Below are positions 24,899-33,534 of a DNA stretch of 64,000 nt, in pieces (the first letter of the stretch is position 1; each line of letters begins with the position of its first letter). Under the pieces are notes generated by a model. It did no database searches, had not been told where the DNA came from, and saw nothing but the letters and a program-made list of their open reading frames with translations. This stretch comes from Pseudoalteromonas xiamenensis (GTDB taxonomy: Bacteria > Pseudomonadota > Gammaproteobacteria > Enterobacterales > Alteromonadaceae): positions 3,456,001-3,520,000 of the forward strand of contig NZ_CP099917.1 in the NCBI RefSeq assembly GCF_030994125.1, read 5' to 3'. Both the position numbers and the translations under genes were made by a program.

Positions 24899-26371
24899 TT
24901 AAACAATGCTTTTCATTGCTGACATATAGCCTCTAAGCGTTGTACCAATTACTTCCACAGGGTGACTGCGAAGCGCTAGGTTTACGCGAATTAATTTTTG
25001 GTTATCAACTTGATTCGTTGAATTTTCTAAGCCTTTACCAATGACGTCTGATTTGATAGTTGCCATAAACGGCTTAAGTAAAGGTAAACACGCATGGTTG
25101 TATAAGTAACAGCCGTATTCCGCAGTATCCGAAATAGTACGGTTCATTTCATACAGCTTTTTACGCGCAATCGTGTTGGCAATCAGTGGCGTTTCGTGCA
25201 GCGATTCGTAGTATGCAGACTCTTCAACGATACCTGCTGCTGTCATGGTTTCAAAGGCCAGTTCTACACCCGCTTTAACCATTGCCACCATCAAGATACC
25301 TTTGTCGAAAAACTCTTGTTCAGTAATAGCCACTGTAGCATTTTCTTGCTTTTCGAAGGCAGTTTCCGCCGTTTCAGCGCGCCAAGCGAGGAGTTTTGCA
25401 TCGCCTTCAGCCCAATCGGCCATCATACCTTCAGAAAAATCACCACTGATGATGTCATCCATGTGTTTGTTATACAAAGGACGCATAATGCCCTTAAGTT
25501 CTTCACTTAAGTCAAACGCTTTAATTTTAGAAGGATTATCTAGGCGGTCTAACATGTGAGTAATGCCACCATGCTTCAGTGCTTCAGTGATCACTTCCCA
25601 GCCATATTGAATAAATTTTGACGCGTAGCCTGCATCAATCCCTTCTTCGACCATTTTGTCAAAACAAAGAATAGAACCTGTTTGTAACATACCACATAGA
25701 ATGGTTTGCTCGCCCATCAGGTCAGATTTTACTTCCGCGATAAAAGACGATTTAAGTACACCTGCGCGGTGGCCACCAGTGCCTGCGGCATACGCTTTAG
25801 CTTGTTCAAGGCCTTTCCCTTCTGGGTCATTTTCAGGGTGAACAGCAATAAGCGTAGGTACGCCAAAACCGCGTTTGTATTCCTCACGTACTTCGGTACC
25901 TGGACACTTTGGCGCAACCATAATTACGGTAAGATCAGGACGCACTTGCATGCCTTCTTCAACAATGTTGAAGCCATGAGAATAGGCAAGCGTTGCACCT
26001 TGTTTCATCAGTGGCATGATAGCGCTCACCACAGAAGTATGTTGTTTGTCCGGCGTTAGATTAAGGACAAGATCTGCCGATGGAATGAGTTCTTCATACG
26101 TTCCAACGGTAAAACCATTTTCAGAAGCATTAAGATAAGATTGACGCTTTTCATCAATCGCAGATTGACGTAGCGCATAGCTAACATCTAAACCAGAATC
26201 ACGCAGATTTAGGCCTTGGTTAAGGCCTTGAGCGCCACAACCCACAATCACAAGTTTTTTACCAAGCAACGCCTCTACGCCGTTATTAAATTCTTGTGGG
26301 TCCATAAATTCGCACTGCTGCAATTGCGCTAACTGTTCGCGCAAAGGTAGAGAATTAAAGTAGTTCGCCAT
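24899..26371 (-). CDS. ilvC: Ketol-acid reductoisomerase (class II)
   Basis: 490 residues from ATG 26371, with AGGAT six bases upstream; the longer open frame to 26500 is not part of the protein because it crosses the regulatory region. The NADPH-binding Rossmann motif is [29 protein letters not shown], then LLNLTPD-type strands and the KARI domain with [15 protein letters not shown] (metal-binding Asp/Glu), repeated in the C-terminal half as in class II enzymes of enterobacteria. It converts acetolactate to dihydroxy acids in valine, isoleucine and leucine synthesis. It diverges from ilvY, its substrate-responsive activator in E. coli. Confidence 0.97.
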   Translation of the reverse strand: MANYFNSLPLREQLAQLQQCEFMDPQEFNNGVEALLGKKLVIVGCGAQGLNQGLNLRDSGLDVSYALRQSAIDEKRQSYLNASENGFTVGTYEELIPSADLVLNLTPDKQHTSVVSAIMPLMKQGATLAYSHGFNIVEEGMQVRPDLTVIMVAPKCPGTEVREEYKRGFGVPTLIAVHPENDPEGKGLEQAKAYAAGTGGHRAGVLKSSFIAEVKSDLMGEQTILCGMLQTGSILCFDKMVEEGIDAGYASKFIQYGWEVITEALKHGGITHMLDRLDNPSKIKAFDLSEELKGIMRPLYNKHMDDIISGDFSEGMMADWAEGDAKLLAWRAETAETAFEKQENATVAITEQEFFDKGILMVAMVKAGVELAFETMTAAGIVEESAYYESLHETPLIANTIARKKLYEMNRTISDTAEYGCYLYNHACLPLLKPFMATIKSDVIGKGLENSTNQVDNQKLIRVNLALRSHPVEVIGTTLRGYMSAMKSIV

Positions 26372-26382
26372 GTTAGATCCTA

Positions 26383-26478
26383 TTTCACAAAAGAAGAATT
26401 TGAACGACTCTGAGCATATAAGTCTTCTTTTCTTACGTAAAATGATATATTTAAAATATAATATTACATTTTGTGAAA
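26383..26478. promoter_or_regulatory. ilvC/ilvY divergent control region bracketed by inverted repeats
   Basis: A perfect ten-base inverted pair TTTCACAAAA (26383-26392) and TTTTGTGAAA (26469-26478) lies next to each start codon. The 76 bases between are very AT-rich (TATATTTAAAATATAATATTA) and must hold both promoters. IlvY is known in E. coli to bind its intergenic region and activate ilvC when acetolactate is present. Confidence 0.5.
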
Positions 26479-26485
26479 CGTAGCG

Positions 26486-27370
26486 ATGGATCATAAGCAT
26501 TTACAGAACTTCCTGGTGTTAGCTGAAACCCTTCACTTTGGACGAGCGAGTGAGCGTTGTTTTGTCAGTGCACCAACTTTAAGTCGACAGATAAAACAGC
26601 TCGAAGAAGAGGTGGGCGGGGCGCTTTTCTATCGTGATAACCGAAGCGTAAAGCTTACCGCGATGGGTAAAGCATTTGTTGGGTACGCAAAATCGACACT
26701 TTCAAATTGGCAACACTTTAAGAATGAATGTTTGGACGAGTCAGCCCCTTTGACTGGTGAACTCCATTTGTTCTGCTCGGTAACGGCGACCTACAGTTTC
26801 GTTTATGAACTCGTTTCTAAGTTTAGAGCTAAACACACCGAAGTTGAGTTGCATCTAACAACAGGAGACCCGGCACAATCGATAACACGAGTTCAAGAAG
26901 ACAAGACGGATATCGCGGTAGCGGTCAAGCCTGCCACGTTAGCCGAAAATTTAAGTTTTCAAAGTCTAGGTCGCTCTCCACTTAGGCTAATAGCGCCAAA
27001 GGTGAGTTGTCCTGTACAACAACGACTTGAAGAAGGTGCGCCGGTCAATGAATTAGCATTTATTGTTTCCGAACAAGGCGTGCTTAAAACGCGGTTCGAG
27101 GCATGGGCTAAAAAGCGTCAATTTGTTCCCACTGTTTACGCGTACGTCGCCGGTCATGAAGCGCTGGTGTCACTCGTCAGTTTAGGGTTTGGACTGGCCG
27201 TTGTGCCGGAAGTTGTGTTGGAGCAAAGCCCTTTCAAAGAGAAAGTGAGCATTTTGCCGGTTGAGGATTTAGAGCACATTGATATTGGCTTGGTTGCACA
27301 GAAGCGACGAGTGAACGAATCCATCATGGCGGCATTTTGGTCCTGTAGCGAGGAAATATTTGGTTCATAA
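26486..27370 (+). CDS. ilvY: LysR-type activator IlvY
   Basis: 294 residues. N-terminal LysR helix-turn-helix ([44 protein letters not shown], about 1-60), then linker helix and an inducer-binding domain with [34 protein letters not shown] and [19 protein letters not shown]. The LHFGRAS and LSRQI words and the location divergent to ilvC are specific to IlvY. It would regulate ilvC in response to acetolactate or acetohydroxybutyrate and repress itself. It is followed by an unrelated response-regulator gene after about 60 bases. Confidence 0.95.
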   Translation: MDHKHLQNFLVLAETLHFGRASERCFVSAPTLSRQIKQLEEEVGGALFYRDNRSVKLTAMGKAFVGYAKSTLSNWQHFKNECLDESAPLTGELHLFCSVTATYSFVYELVSKFRAKHTEVELHLTTGDPAQSITRVQEDKTDIAVAVKPATLAENLSFQSLGRSPLRLIAPKVSCPVQQRLEEGAPVNELAFIVSEQGVLKTRFEAWAKKRQFVPTVYAYVAGHEALVSLVSLGFGLAVVPEVVLEQSPFKEKVSILPVEDLEHIDIGLVAQKRRVNESIMAAFWSCSEEIFGS

Positions 27371-27430
27371 AGCCAGTATTCAGTCAACGAAAGTACACTG
27401 AGTTGAAAATAATTCAAATGAGTGTGCGTT

Positions 27431-28114
27431 ATGACCAAAATTTTGTTTAATGAAAACAACACTGATGTGTTTAATCAATACAGTGCGTATTTAGCACGTT
27501 ATGGGTTTGAAACATCTCAGCTTGTGGACCTGCAAGATTGGCAGCAATACTCCAACGCATCTATTGTAATCATCGACGGTGAAATTAAAGATCTCACTAA
27601 ATGTTTGCCAGAAATACGTGGTCATTACCAAGGCGTGATTGTTGTATCAACAAAAGAAAGTGACGATGCAACGCAAATAATTAGTCTAGAACTGGGGGCC
27701 GATGACGTTGTCGCTCGCAGTGCTAAGCCGCGTATGGTGGCTGCAAAATTGAACGCGCTCTTACGTCGCATAAAATCTTCTGAAACAACCATCGACTCGA
27801 GCAATGAAACTATCCATATTGGTGGTCTAGTCGTCAATAAAATCAGCCGCAAAGTAGAGCTAAATGGATTGCGAGTGGGGCTCACCAGTCACGAATTTGA
27901 ATTGCTCGTGATGCTTGCTCAAAACGCAGGACGTGTCGTTGATAGAAATACACTGTTTGAACAGATCTTAGGTCGTCCATATGATGGACTTGGCCGCAGT
28001 ATTGACGTTCGAGTGTCGAAGCTGCGTAAAAAATTAGGGGACAATGAAGCCAGTCCTGAAATGATTAAAACGGTTTGGAAACAAGGCTATTGTCTGATCC
28101 CAGACGCTTTCTAG
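27431..28114 (+). CDS. Atypical OmpR-family response regulator (orphan)
   Basis: 227 residues from ATG 27431 (a GTG nine bases earlier is in frame). The N-terminal receiver is degenerate: the acidic pair is Glu8-Asn9, the candidate phospho-acceptor is Asp49 (IVIIDGE), Thr74 is kept, but the conserved Lys is Arg96 followed by Ser, not Pro. The C-terminal winged helix (IHIGGLVVNKISRKVELNG, LTSHEFELLVMLAQNAGRVVDR, GLGRSIDVRVSKLRKKLG) is intact and closely resembles that of the regulator at 34854-35558. No kinase gene is adjacent. It may act without phosphorylation or respond to a distant kinase. Confidence 0.85.
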   Translation: MTKILFNENNTDVFNQYSAYLARYGFETSQLVDLQDWQQYSNASIVIIDGEIKDLTKCLPEIRGHYQGVIVVSTKESDDATQIISLELGADDVVARSAKPRMVAAKLNALLRRIKSSETTIDSSNETIHIGGLVVNKISRKVELNGLRVGLTSHEFELLVMLAQNAGRVVDRNTLFEQILGRPYDGLGRSIDVRVSKLRKKLGDNEASPEMIKTVWKQGYCLIPDAF

Positions 28115-28133
28115 TCGTTATTATTCAATCGCA

Positions 28134-28165
28134 AAAGGAACAGCGCTCAAGAGGTTCCTTTCCTC
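28134..28165 (+). terminator. Possible terminator of the orphan response regulator
   Basis: AAAGGAAC (28134-28141) and GTTCCTTT (28154-28161) pair over a 12-base loop, then TCCTCTCTCT. Only moderately T-rich. Confidence 0.45.
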
Positions 28166-28370
28166 TCTCTGACTACCTGTCATTGTTGTGCAAAAGTCAC
28201 TTTAAATTCTTAAAAAGAATAAATGGAAAGTAGAGAAAAGAACGCTTTGCTTTGGTCGCAAACACACCGAGTCGCATCTCGCGCCTTTTTTACAATTTTT
28301 AACGATTTCGGGCAAAGAGATCAAGATTATGCAAGAGCACGCTGGAAAAAATTTGGATTTGGAGGAGGAA

Positions 28371-28419
28371 ATAGGCTGGCGACGGGCATTGCCAGCCTAT
28401 AAAGGGAGAGTAGGCTCCC
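28371..28419 (-). terminator. Double hairpin downstream of the 94-residue gene
   Basis: Reading the minus strand: GGGAG / CTCCC with a six-base loop followed by TTTAT, then a second perfect ten-base stem (ATAGGCTGGC / GCCAGCCTAT, ten-base loop) ending in TTTCC. Likely tandem terminators for the gene at 28431-28715. Confidence 0.5.
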
Positions 28420-28430
28420 AATTTTAAAAA

Positions 28431-28715
28431 CTAGTGAACTGGGTAACGTGCTTTACGATGAAAACCAAGTTCGTTTAGCGTTGTAAGAATCGCAGGATCA
28501 TCCAACCTTTCTGGCGTATCAGCGTCTCTTAAAAAGTGGTCTTTCGGAACCGCATGTAAGTCGAGCATTTTGTGGAATAACACGTTACGGATGTCTAACG
28601 CTGTCATTCCATTATCCTGAAGAAGGTCTAGCTGCTTTTGAATATCCGTGAACGGACTTGCTTTTACATCATCTACAACTGCGGTCAATGATAAAGTTGA
28701 TTTACTTTTAAACAT
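28431..28715 (-). CDS. Small hypothetical protein, 94 residues
   Basis: Not recognised. A strong Shine-Dalgarno (AAGGGGGC) six bases before the ATG and a terminator pair after the stop support it as a real gene. The protein is soluble, with no signal peptide or membrane segment. It has a predicted helical middle (FTDIQKQLDLLQDNGMTALDIRNVLFHKMLDLHAVPKDHF) and a charged end (RDADTPERLDDPAILTTLNELGFHRK). The form suggests a small helical adaptor or regulator, but nothing here identifies a partner. It is monocistronic, on the minus strand, with about 240 bases of upstream DNA. Confidence 0.65.
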   Translation of the reverse strand: MFKSKSTLSLTAVVDDVKASPFTDIQKQLDLLQDNGMTALDIRNVLFHKMLDLHAVPKDHFLRDADTPERLDDPAILTTLNELGFHRKARYPVH

Positions 28716-28954
28716 TGCTGCCCCCTTACATGTGAATTCGACTGAATACGTAGGAATGAGTTCCGATAAGAAAAAATTGATTTCTGTTTTAAAAATCGAG
28801 ACTTACATGCCTTCAATAAGTTTAGTTTACTCTGTTTAGTCTGAGAATTGCCAATTTCGATGTAAAGGTTTGTAAATCAACTTGCAATCATTTTCTGTTT
28901 TAGAAACGCTGCTTTTTTAGGCGGGCAGATGTAACGTGTTGAGCATGAAATGAA

Positions 28955-28992
28955 AATTGTTCTCAGTACCCATGGTGGGTCTGAGAACAATT
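28955..28992 (-). terminator. Rho-independent terminator of the CPA2 antiporter gene
   Basis: Twelve-base stem AATTGTTCTCAG / CTGAGAACAATT with inner ACCC/GGGT pairing, just after the stop codon; the minus strand continues into TTTTCATTT. Confidence 0.8.
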
Positions 28993-28999
28993 GTTTACG

Positions 29000-30571
29000 T
29001 TAACTAAAAAGTTTTTGTTTAACGTGTTCGGCGAAACCACTACCTGCTTCTAGGTAGAAGTTGTAAGTCGAATCAACGCCCAAATCTTCAAGCTCTTTTT
29101 GTTGATCTGGATAGTTTGCGATAGCGGTTACTTGACCTGCAAACCCTGACGCTTTGAGCTGTTCTAGGGCAAACAAGTTCTGGTTATGTTTGGGCATAGC
29201 CAACATGACCATTTCTACACTTGAGTGATTAATTCGTTGCCAAAAGTCAGGATCCGTTGCATCGGCTACGATAACGCGGCGACCACGCTCGGCATGTTTA
29301 CTTACGACTTCTGCACTTATGTCTACGCCCGTTATCAGGCCGGGATGGCTTTGCTCTATGGTTTCGTACGCACCAGTGCCCACACGACCCATACCGAAAA
29401 TCAGTACCTTTGCTTTTGGTAAACTAACGTTCATTTCTTCTTCTAATCGAGAGTCTGACTCAAACTTAAGTAACCAGTTTTCAATTTTGACATATATATC
29501 GTTGGAACGTTTGTTTAGCGGAGAAGCAATAATAAAAGTAATGGAGACGGCGATTGCAACAACGGCAAGCCACTCGCTTGTAATCAGATTTCCAGTTGCC
29601 GCTACGGCGCACACAATGAGTCCGAATTCAGAGTAATTGGCAAGCGAAAATGAACTGAGTAGAGAAGTACGAGCACGAAGATTAAAGATATTCATGAAGC
29701 CATAATAAATCGCGACTTTGATTGGTAATACAAGGACTAACAACACGGCTACCATCAGCGCTTCCCAACTCATGTGGGCATTCAAACCAATGTTTAAGAA
29801 AAAGCCCACAAGTAAAATATCTTTTACATTGAGTAAAGATTTTGAGAGTTCACCCGCTTTCTTATGCGGAGCGAATATCATACCAATAATGAGCGCACCT
29901 AAATCGCCTTTGAGTCCGGCAAATTCGAAGGCATGGTAACCAAGTACAAGCGCAAAGAAGAAGCCGAAAAGCGGAAGTAATTCACCGTGCTTTGAGCGAT
30001 TTAAGATCCAAAACATGATTGGGCGTACGAGTGGCAATCCGATCAAAAGCGCGAGAGCCCAAATATTGGGGGTTTTACCGGTACTTACAGCAAGGAAAAT
30101 CACCGCAAAAATATCCTGCATAACAAGAATACCAATTGCAATTTTGCCGTGGAAACTATTCATTTCACCACGTTCTTCTAAAACCTTTACGGCAAACACG
30201 GTGCTAGAAAAACTAAATGCGAACCCGATCAATGCTGCACTTTGCCAGCTCAATTCAGTAAATAAAGGCAAACTCAAAGACGCGAGCATTAAGCTGAGGC
30301 TCGTGAACAGGACGGTACTCACGATAATGTGCAATGTCGCAGGTGCCCAGACTTGTAATTTGGTCAAGGTGCCGACCTTCAATTTGAGGCCGATACTGAA
30401 TAACAGCAACGTGACGCCAAGGTCAGCGAGTTGCGACAGCAGAGGGGTTGAGCTATACCCTAAGCCGTTTAATAAAAAACCGGCGATAAGAAACCCGATA
30501 AGAGGGGGTAGTTTTAGCTGGTAAACTGAGAAGCCGCAGAGGAACGCGACAGCGAAGAACAAGAGTTCCAT
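29000..30571 (-). CDS. CPA2-family cation/proton antiporter with TrkA-N domain (KefB/YbaL-like)
   Basis: 523 residues. The first about 380 form twelve or so membrane helices of the Na+(K+)/H+ exchanger family: LPPLIGFLIAGFLLNGLGY, LADLGVTLLLFSIGLKLKV, FSSTVFAVKVLEERGEMNSFHG and GDLGALIIGMIFA. The C-terminal about 130 residues are an RCK-N Rossmann domain beginning KVLIFGMGRVGTGAYETIEQ, expected to bind NAD(H) or a nucleotide and gate transport. The RCK-C part is absent, as in YbaL-type shorter members. It exports K+ or Na+ against protons. It diverges from the Spo0M-like gene across a region bracketed by a 14-base perfect inverted repeat. Confidence 0.9.
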   Translation of the reverse strand: MELLFFAVAFLCGFSVYQLKLPPLIGFLIAGFLLNGLGYSSTPLLSQLADLGVTLLLFSIGLKLKVGTLTKLQVWAPATLHIIVSTVLFTSLSLMLASLSLPLFTELSWQSAALIGFAFSFSSTVFAVKVLEERGEMNSFHGKIAIGILVMQDIFAVIFLAVSTGKTPNIWALALLIGLPLVRPIMFWILNRSKHGELLPLFGFFFALVLGYHAFEFAGLKGDLGALIIGMIFAPHKKAGELSKSLLNVKDILLVGFFLNIGLNAHMSWEALMVAVLLVLVLPIKVAIYYGFMNIFNLRARTSLLSSFSLANYSEFGLIVCAVAATGNLITSEWLAVVAIAVSITFIIASPLNKRSNDIYVKIENWLLKFESDSRLEEEMNVSLPKAKVLIFGMGRVGTGAYETIEQSHPGLITGVDISAEVVSKHAERGRRVIVADATDPDFWQRINHSSVEMVMLAMPKHNQNLFALEQLKASGFAGQVTAIANYPDQQKELEDLGVDSTYNFYLEAGSGFAEHVKQKLFS

Positions 30572-30579
30572 AAGCCTTC

Positions 30580-30678
30580 CAAAGTAAATATTCCTAGGGT
30601 CAGTGTACCAAAACTATTTGATATATAAATTATATTCTCGTCTTAATTGATGAGCATTTGTTCAGAATATTTACTTTG
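30580..30678. promoter_or_regulatory. 14-base perfect inverted repeats across a divergent promoter
   Basis: CAAAGTAAATATTC (30580-30593) and its exact complement GAATATTTACTTTG (30665-30678) are 71 bases apart in the 193-base region between the antiporter and Spo0M-like genes. The minus strand has TATAAT at 30634-30629, a candidate -10 for the antiporter gene. The pair could be two sites of one regulator or a long-range stem. Confidence 0.5.
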
Positions 30679-30764
30679 ATGTCATGAACAGCAAATTTTC
30701 GCTGACAAGCCAGAAAAAATGTGGTTAAGATGCAGAGAAAGGAACATTCTCGATAGGAGAGACG

Positions 30765-31508
30765 ATGTTTAGAAAAGTACTCGCATCAGTTGGTATCGGT
30801 GCGGCGAAAGTAGATACGATATTAGAAACGGAACATTTACACCCAGGTCAAAAGTTTCAAGCGAAAATCCACATCATTGGTGGAAACGTAGCACAAGATA
30901 TTTCCGGTCTACAGTTAGCCCTGATGACAAAAGTGAAAGTAGAGGGCGATGATGGCAGTTATTTTATAAACCACGTCATTGATAAATGGCGCATTGCAGA
31001 ACAATTTACGATTGCACCTGGTGAAACGAAAATTGTCCCATTCGAAGCTCGTTTACACTCAGAAACACCTATTACTGAATTACCCACGGGTTTTAACCAA
31101 ACGCATGTATGGTTAGAAACCGGACTTGATATTGATTTGGCAATGGACCCATCAGATAGAGACTACCTTCATATTTATCCAAATGATGCGGTCAAAACGT
31201 GTTTAATGGCAATGGAGAAGTTGGGTTTTGCCTTGGTAAAAGCCGACGTTGAAAAAGGTTTTCTTAACGCTAGTAACTTTCACTCTGTCTCAGGTTGTTA
31301 TCAAGAACTTGAGTTTAGGCCTCAAACGCGCTCAATGTTTGGGATTCAAGAAGTGGAATTATCATTTGTTCCCGAAACACATCAAACCCATGTTCTGATT
31401 GAACTGGATAGAGCATTTCGTGGCGATGGATATGTTGATCTCACCATAGAACATGATCAGGTCAATTTGTCGCAGTTATGTGACCAGCTAGAACGGCTTT
31501 TCGCCTAA
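30765..31508 (+). CDS. Spo0M-like arrestin-fold protein
   Basis: 247 residues. MFRKVLASVGIGAAKVDTILE, HLHPGQKFQAKIHIIGGNVAQDISGL and RDYLHIYP are strong signatures of the SpoOM family, whose fold resembles arrestins and retromer Vps26. In Bacillus it affects sporulation; in non-sporulating marine gammaproteobacteria the role is unknown, although links with cell envelope and motility have been proposed. It is cytoplasmic with no signal peptide. A good Shine-Dalgarno (TAGGAGAGACG) precedes the ATG. It is divergent from the cation antiporter, which could indicate shared control in ion or osmotic stress; that is inference. Confidence 0.92.
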   Translation: MFRKVLASVGIGAAKVDTILETEHLHPGQKFQAKIHIIGGNVAQDISGLQLALMTKVKVEGDDGSYFINHVIDKWRIAEQFTIAPGETKIVPFEARLHSETPITELPTGFNQTHVWLETGLDIDLAMDPSDRDYLHIYPNDAVKTCLMAMEKLGFALVKADVEKGFLNASNFHSVSGCYQELEFRPQTRSMFGIQEVELSFVPETHQTHVLIELDRAFRGDGYVDLTIEHDQVNLSQLCDQLERLFA

Positions 31509-31515
31509 TATCTTC

Positions 31516-31543
31516 AAGCCCAGCATTAGCTGGGCTTCTTCTT
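31516..31543 (+). terminator. Rho-independent terminator of the Spo0M-like gene
   Basis: AAGCCCAGC / GCTGGGCTT with ATTA loop, followed by CTTCTT. It lies just before the elaA Shine-Dalgarno, so elaA may depend on readthrough or its own promoter. Confidence 0.75.
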
Positions 31544-31552
31544 GGAGTTGAC

Positions 31553-32002
31553 ATGCAAACTATAATAACGAAATCCTTTTGTGAACTATCACTCGATGAA
31601 CTCTATGAAGTGTTAAAGCTGCGCGTGGATGTTTTTGTTGTCGAACAAAACTGCCCATATCCTGAGCTCGACTCTGTAGATAGAGAGACAGAAACTCAAC
31701 ATGTAATGATATGGGAAAATAGCAAGCTTTGTGCATATGCGCGCTGCTATCGTAAAAAAGACAACACCTTTGCTATAGGCAGAGTTGTTGTTGCCGTTGA
31801 AGCTCGTGGACGAGGATTCGCTCAAAAGATTATGGATGAGGCGTTATCAGTGAGCAAAAACCAACAGGGTGTTACTCGCTGCTATTTAAGTGCGCAGGTG
31901 TATTTAAAGGGATTTTATGCATCGTATGGATTTATGGAAGTTGGCGAGGAATACTTAGAGGATGGTATTCCTCACCAAGACATGTCACTTACAGTGAGTT
32001 GA
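31553..32002 (+). CDS. elaA: ElaA-family GNAT acetyltransferase
   Basis: 149 residues. LDELYEVLKLRVDVFVVEQNCPYPELDSVDRETETQHV is the hallmark of ElaA, followed by the acetyl-CoA loop VVVAVEARGRGFAQKIMDEAL and the ending EDGIPHQDMSL. The substrate is not established. GGAG sits upstream of the ATG at a suitable distance. The final 14 bases overlap the end of the convergent transporter gene. Confidence 0.92.
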   Translation: MQTIITKSFCELSLDELYEVLKLRVDVFVVEQNCPYPELDSVDRETETQHVMIWENSKLCAYARCYRKKDNTFAIGRVVVAVEARGRGFAQKIMDEALSVSKNQQGVTRCYLSAQVYLKGFYASYGFMEVGEEYLEDGIPHQDMSLTVS

Positions 32003-33329
32003 AAAACACCAACGCAATGGCAATTGGACATACAAACTTAATGTACCATGGCCATATTTTCCAAAACACACTGTGTTCAACATCGCCATAGCCCATTTGG
32101 ATTTCAGTCAGGAGTTTATGGCGGCTCCACATCCAACCAACAAATATACAGCACAGCATGCCAATTAACGGCTGACCGAATTGTGTCGTAAGCGAAATGA
32201 CAAAACCAAATAACGCACTGAAGTTAAAAACAATGACAAAGCTGATAATGGAGATGAGGCCACCAATAATCCAAGTGGCTTGCAGTCTATTCATACCAAA
32301 GTTTTCAACCGTATAGCTCACAGGTGCTTCTAACATGGAAATCGATGACGTGAGGGCTGCGATGCTCATCAAGGCAAAGAATGCCAATGCCACGAGGTAG
32401 CCGATATCGCCCATGCTATTGAAAAGGGCAGGCAATACTTGGAAAACAAGCGTATCTTCTGAAAGCAACGCGCCAGTTTCTGAGAAGATTTGCACGCCTT
32501 GCTCTTGGGCAACATACATCGCAGGAATAATAAGCAAACCTGCAACAAAAGCAATTAACACATCGATTAAGGTGACATAGGCACCAAGTGAAACGAGGTT
32601 TTCTTGCTTTGAAATATATGAACCATAAATGATCATCACTGACGTACCAAGCGACAGTGAGAAAAACGCTTGCCCTAATGCGCTTACGAGTAGATCCGGA
32701 TTCAAAATTTGCGAAAAGTCTGGCACCAAATACGCTTTAAGGCCCGCCTCTGCACCATCTTGTGTAAGCACGTAAGCGATGAGTGCGGCCAAAATACCGA
32801 GGAGTGCCGGCATCAAGCGCTTAGACCATTTTTCAATACCGTTTTCAACACCTTTACTGATAATGGCGATGGTCATCATGATAAAGATTGCAGTGAAAAT
32901 GAGGTCACGACCTAAAGATTGGGTATTTAGCCACGTTGCAGTCGCTGATAATTGTGAAATTTCGGCAATTGGGGAAAGTGTGGCAGACAACATCCAGCCT
33001 GCAACAATCGCATAAAAACTTAAAATCAAGCCTGCACAAATGATACCGCCGAAGCCGACAACAAAAGCGGCTTTAGGTTGATTTGGCGCGATTTTTTTCA
33101 AAGATGATACTGCATTAGCCTGTCCATGACGACCAATTACTAACTCTGCCATTAAAGCGGGATAGGCAAGACAGAATGCAAGGACGAGATACACCAAAAC
33201 AAACGCAGCACCACCGTTACTCGCTGTTTGCGTTGGGAAGCCCCAAATATTGCCAAGACCAACAGCGGACCCCGCTGCTGCCATAATAAACCCAAAGCGA
33301 GAGCTGAACTCTCCGCGTACACTACTCAT
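31989..33329 (-). CDS. Sodium-dependent transporter, NSS/SNF family
   Basis: 446 residues with about 11 membrane helices. The start SSRFGFIMAAAGSAVGLGNIWGFPTQTASNGGAAFVLVYL is the first unwound helix of neurotransmitter:sodium symporters (LeuT-like), with the GSAVGLGNIWxFP motif. IPAMYVAQEQGV and LFNSMGDIGYLVALAFFALMSIAALTSSISMLEAPV match the later substrate and sodium sites. It would import an amino acid or related amine with Na+, fitting a marine habitat. The substrate cannot be predicted. It is monocistronic. Confidence 0.92.
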   Translation of the reverse strand: MSSVRGEFSSRFGFIMAAAGSAVGLGNIWGFPTQTASNGGAAFVLVYLVLAFCLAYPALMAELVIGRHGQANAVSSLKKIAPNQPKAAFVVGFGGIICAGLILSFYAIVAGWMLSATLSPIAEISQLSATATWLNTQSLGRDLIFTAIFIMMTIAIISKGVENGIEKWSKRLMPALLGILAALIAYVLTQDGAEAGLKAYLVPDFSQILNPDLLVSALGQAFFSLSLGTSVMIIYGSYISKQENLVSLGAYVTLIDVLIAFVAGLLIIPAMYVAQEQGVQIFSETGALLSEDTLVFQVLPALFNSMGDIGYLVALAFFALMSIAALTSSISMLEAPVSYTVENFGMNRLQATWIIGGLISIISFVIVFNFSALFGFVISLTTQFGQPLIGMLCCIFVGWMWSRHKLLTEIQMGYGDVEHSVFWKIWPWYIKFVCPIAIALVFFNSL

Positions 33330-33534
33330 ATTATTATATTTCTCAAATTCCTAACTGCGCCCACAATCTACTGGAAAAAAACGCAAATAAAAAGGCTTAT
33401 TTTGTTTGATCTAAAGCAACGCGACATACAAAAAATCACTGTAAAGCAAGCTTTAACGCCAATTTGACTCAATGTATATTTTAACTTTTAAAAATCATTA
33501 CGTTAGTGTCGATTGTATGCGTGTATTGCGAATT

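Larger units (their letters stand above)
28115..28430. other. 316-base intergenic region with hairpins and one small ORF
   Basis: It holds the possible terminator of the plus-strand regulator on the left and two hairpins for the minus-strand gene on the right. One plus-strand frame is open for 59 codons (28223-28402) without a good ribosome binding site; its C-terminal codons coincide with a ten-base perfect stem, so it is probably not a gene. Confidence 0.5.
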
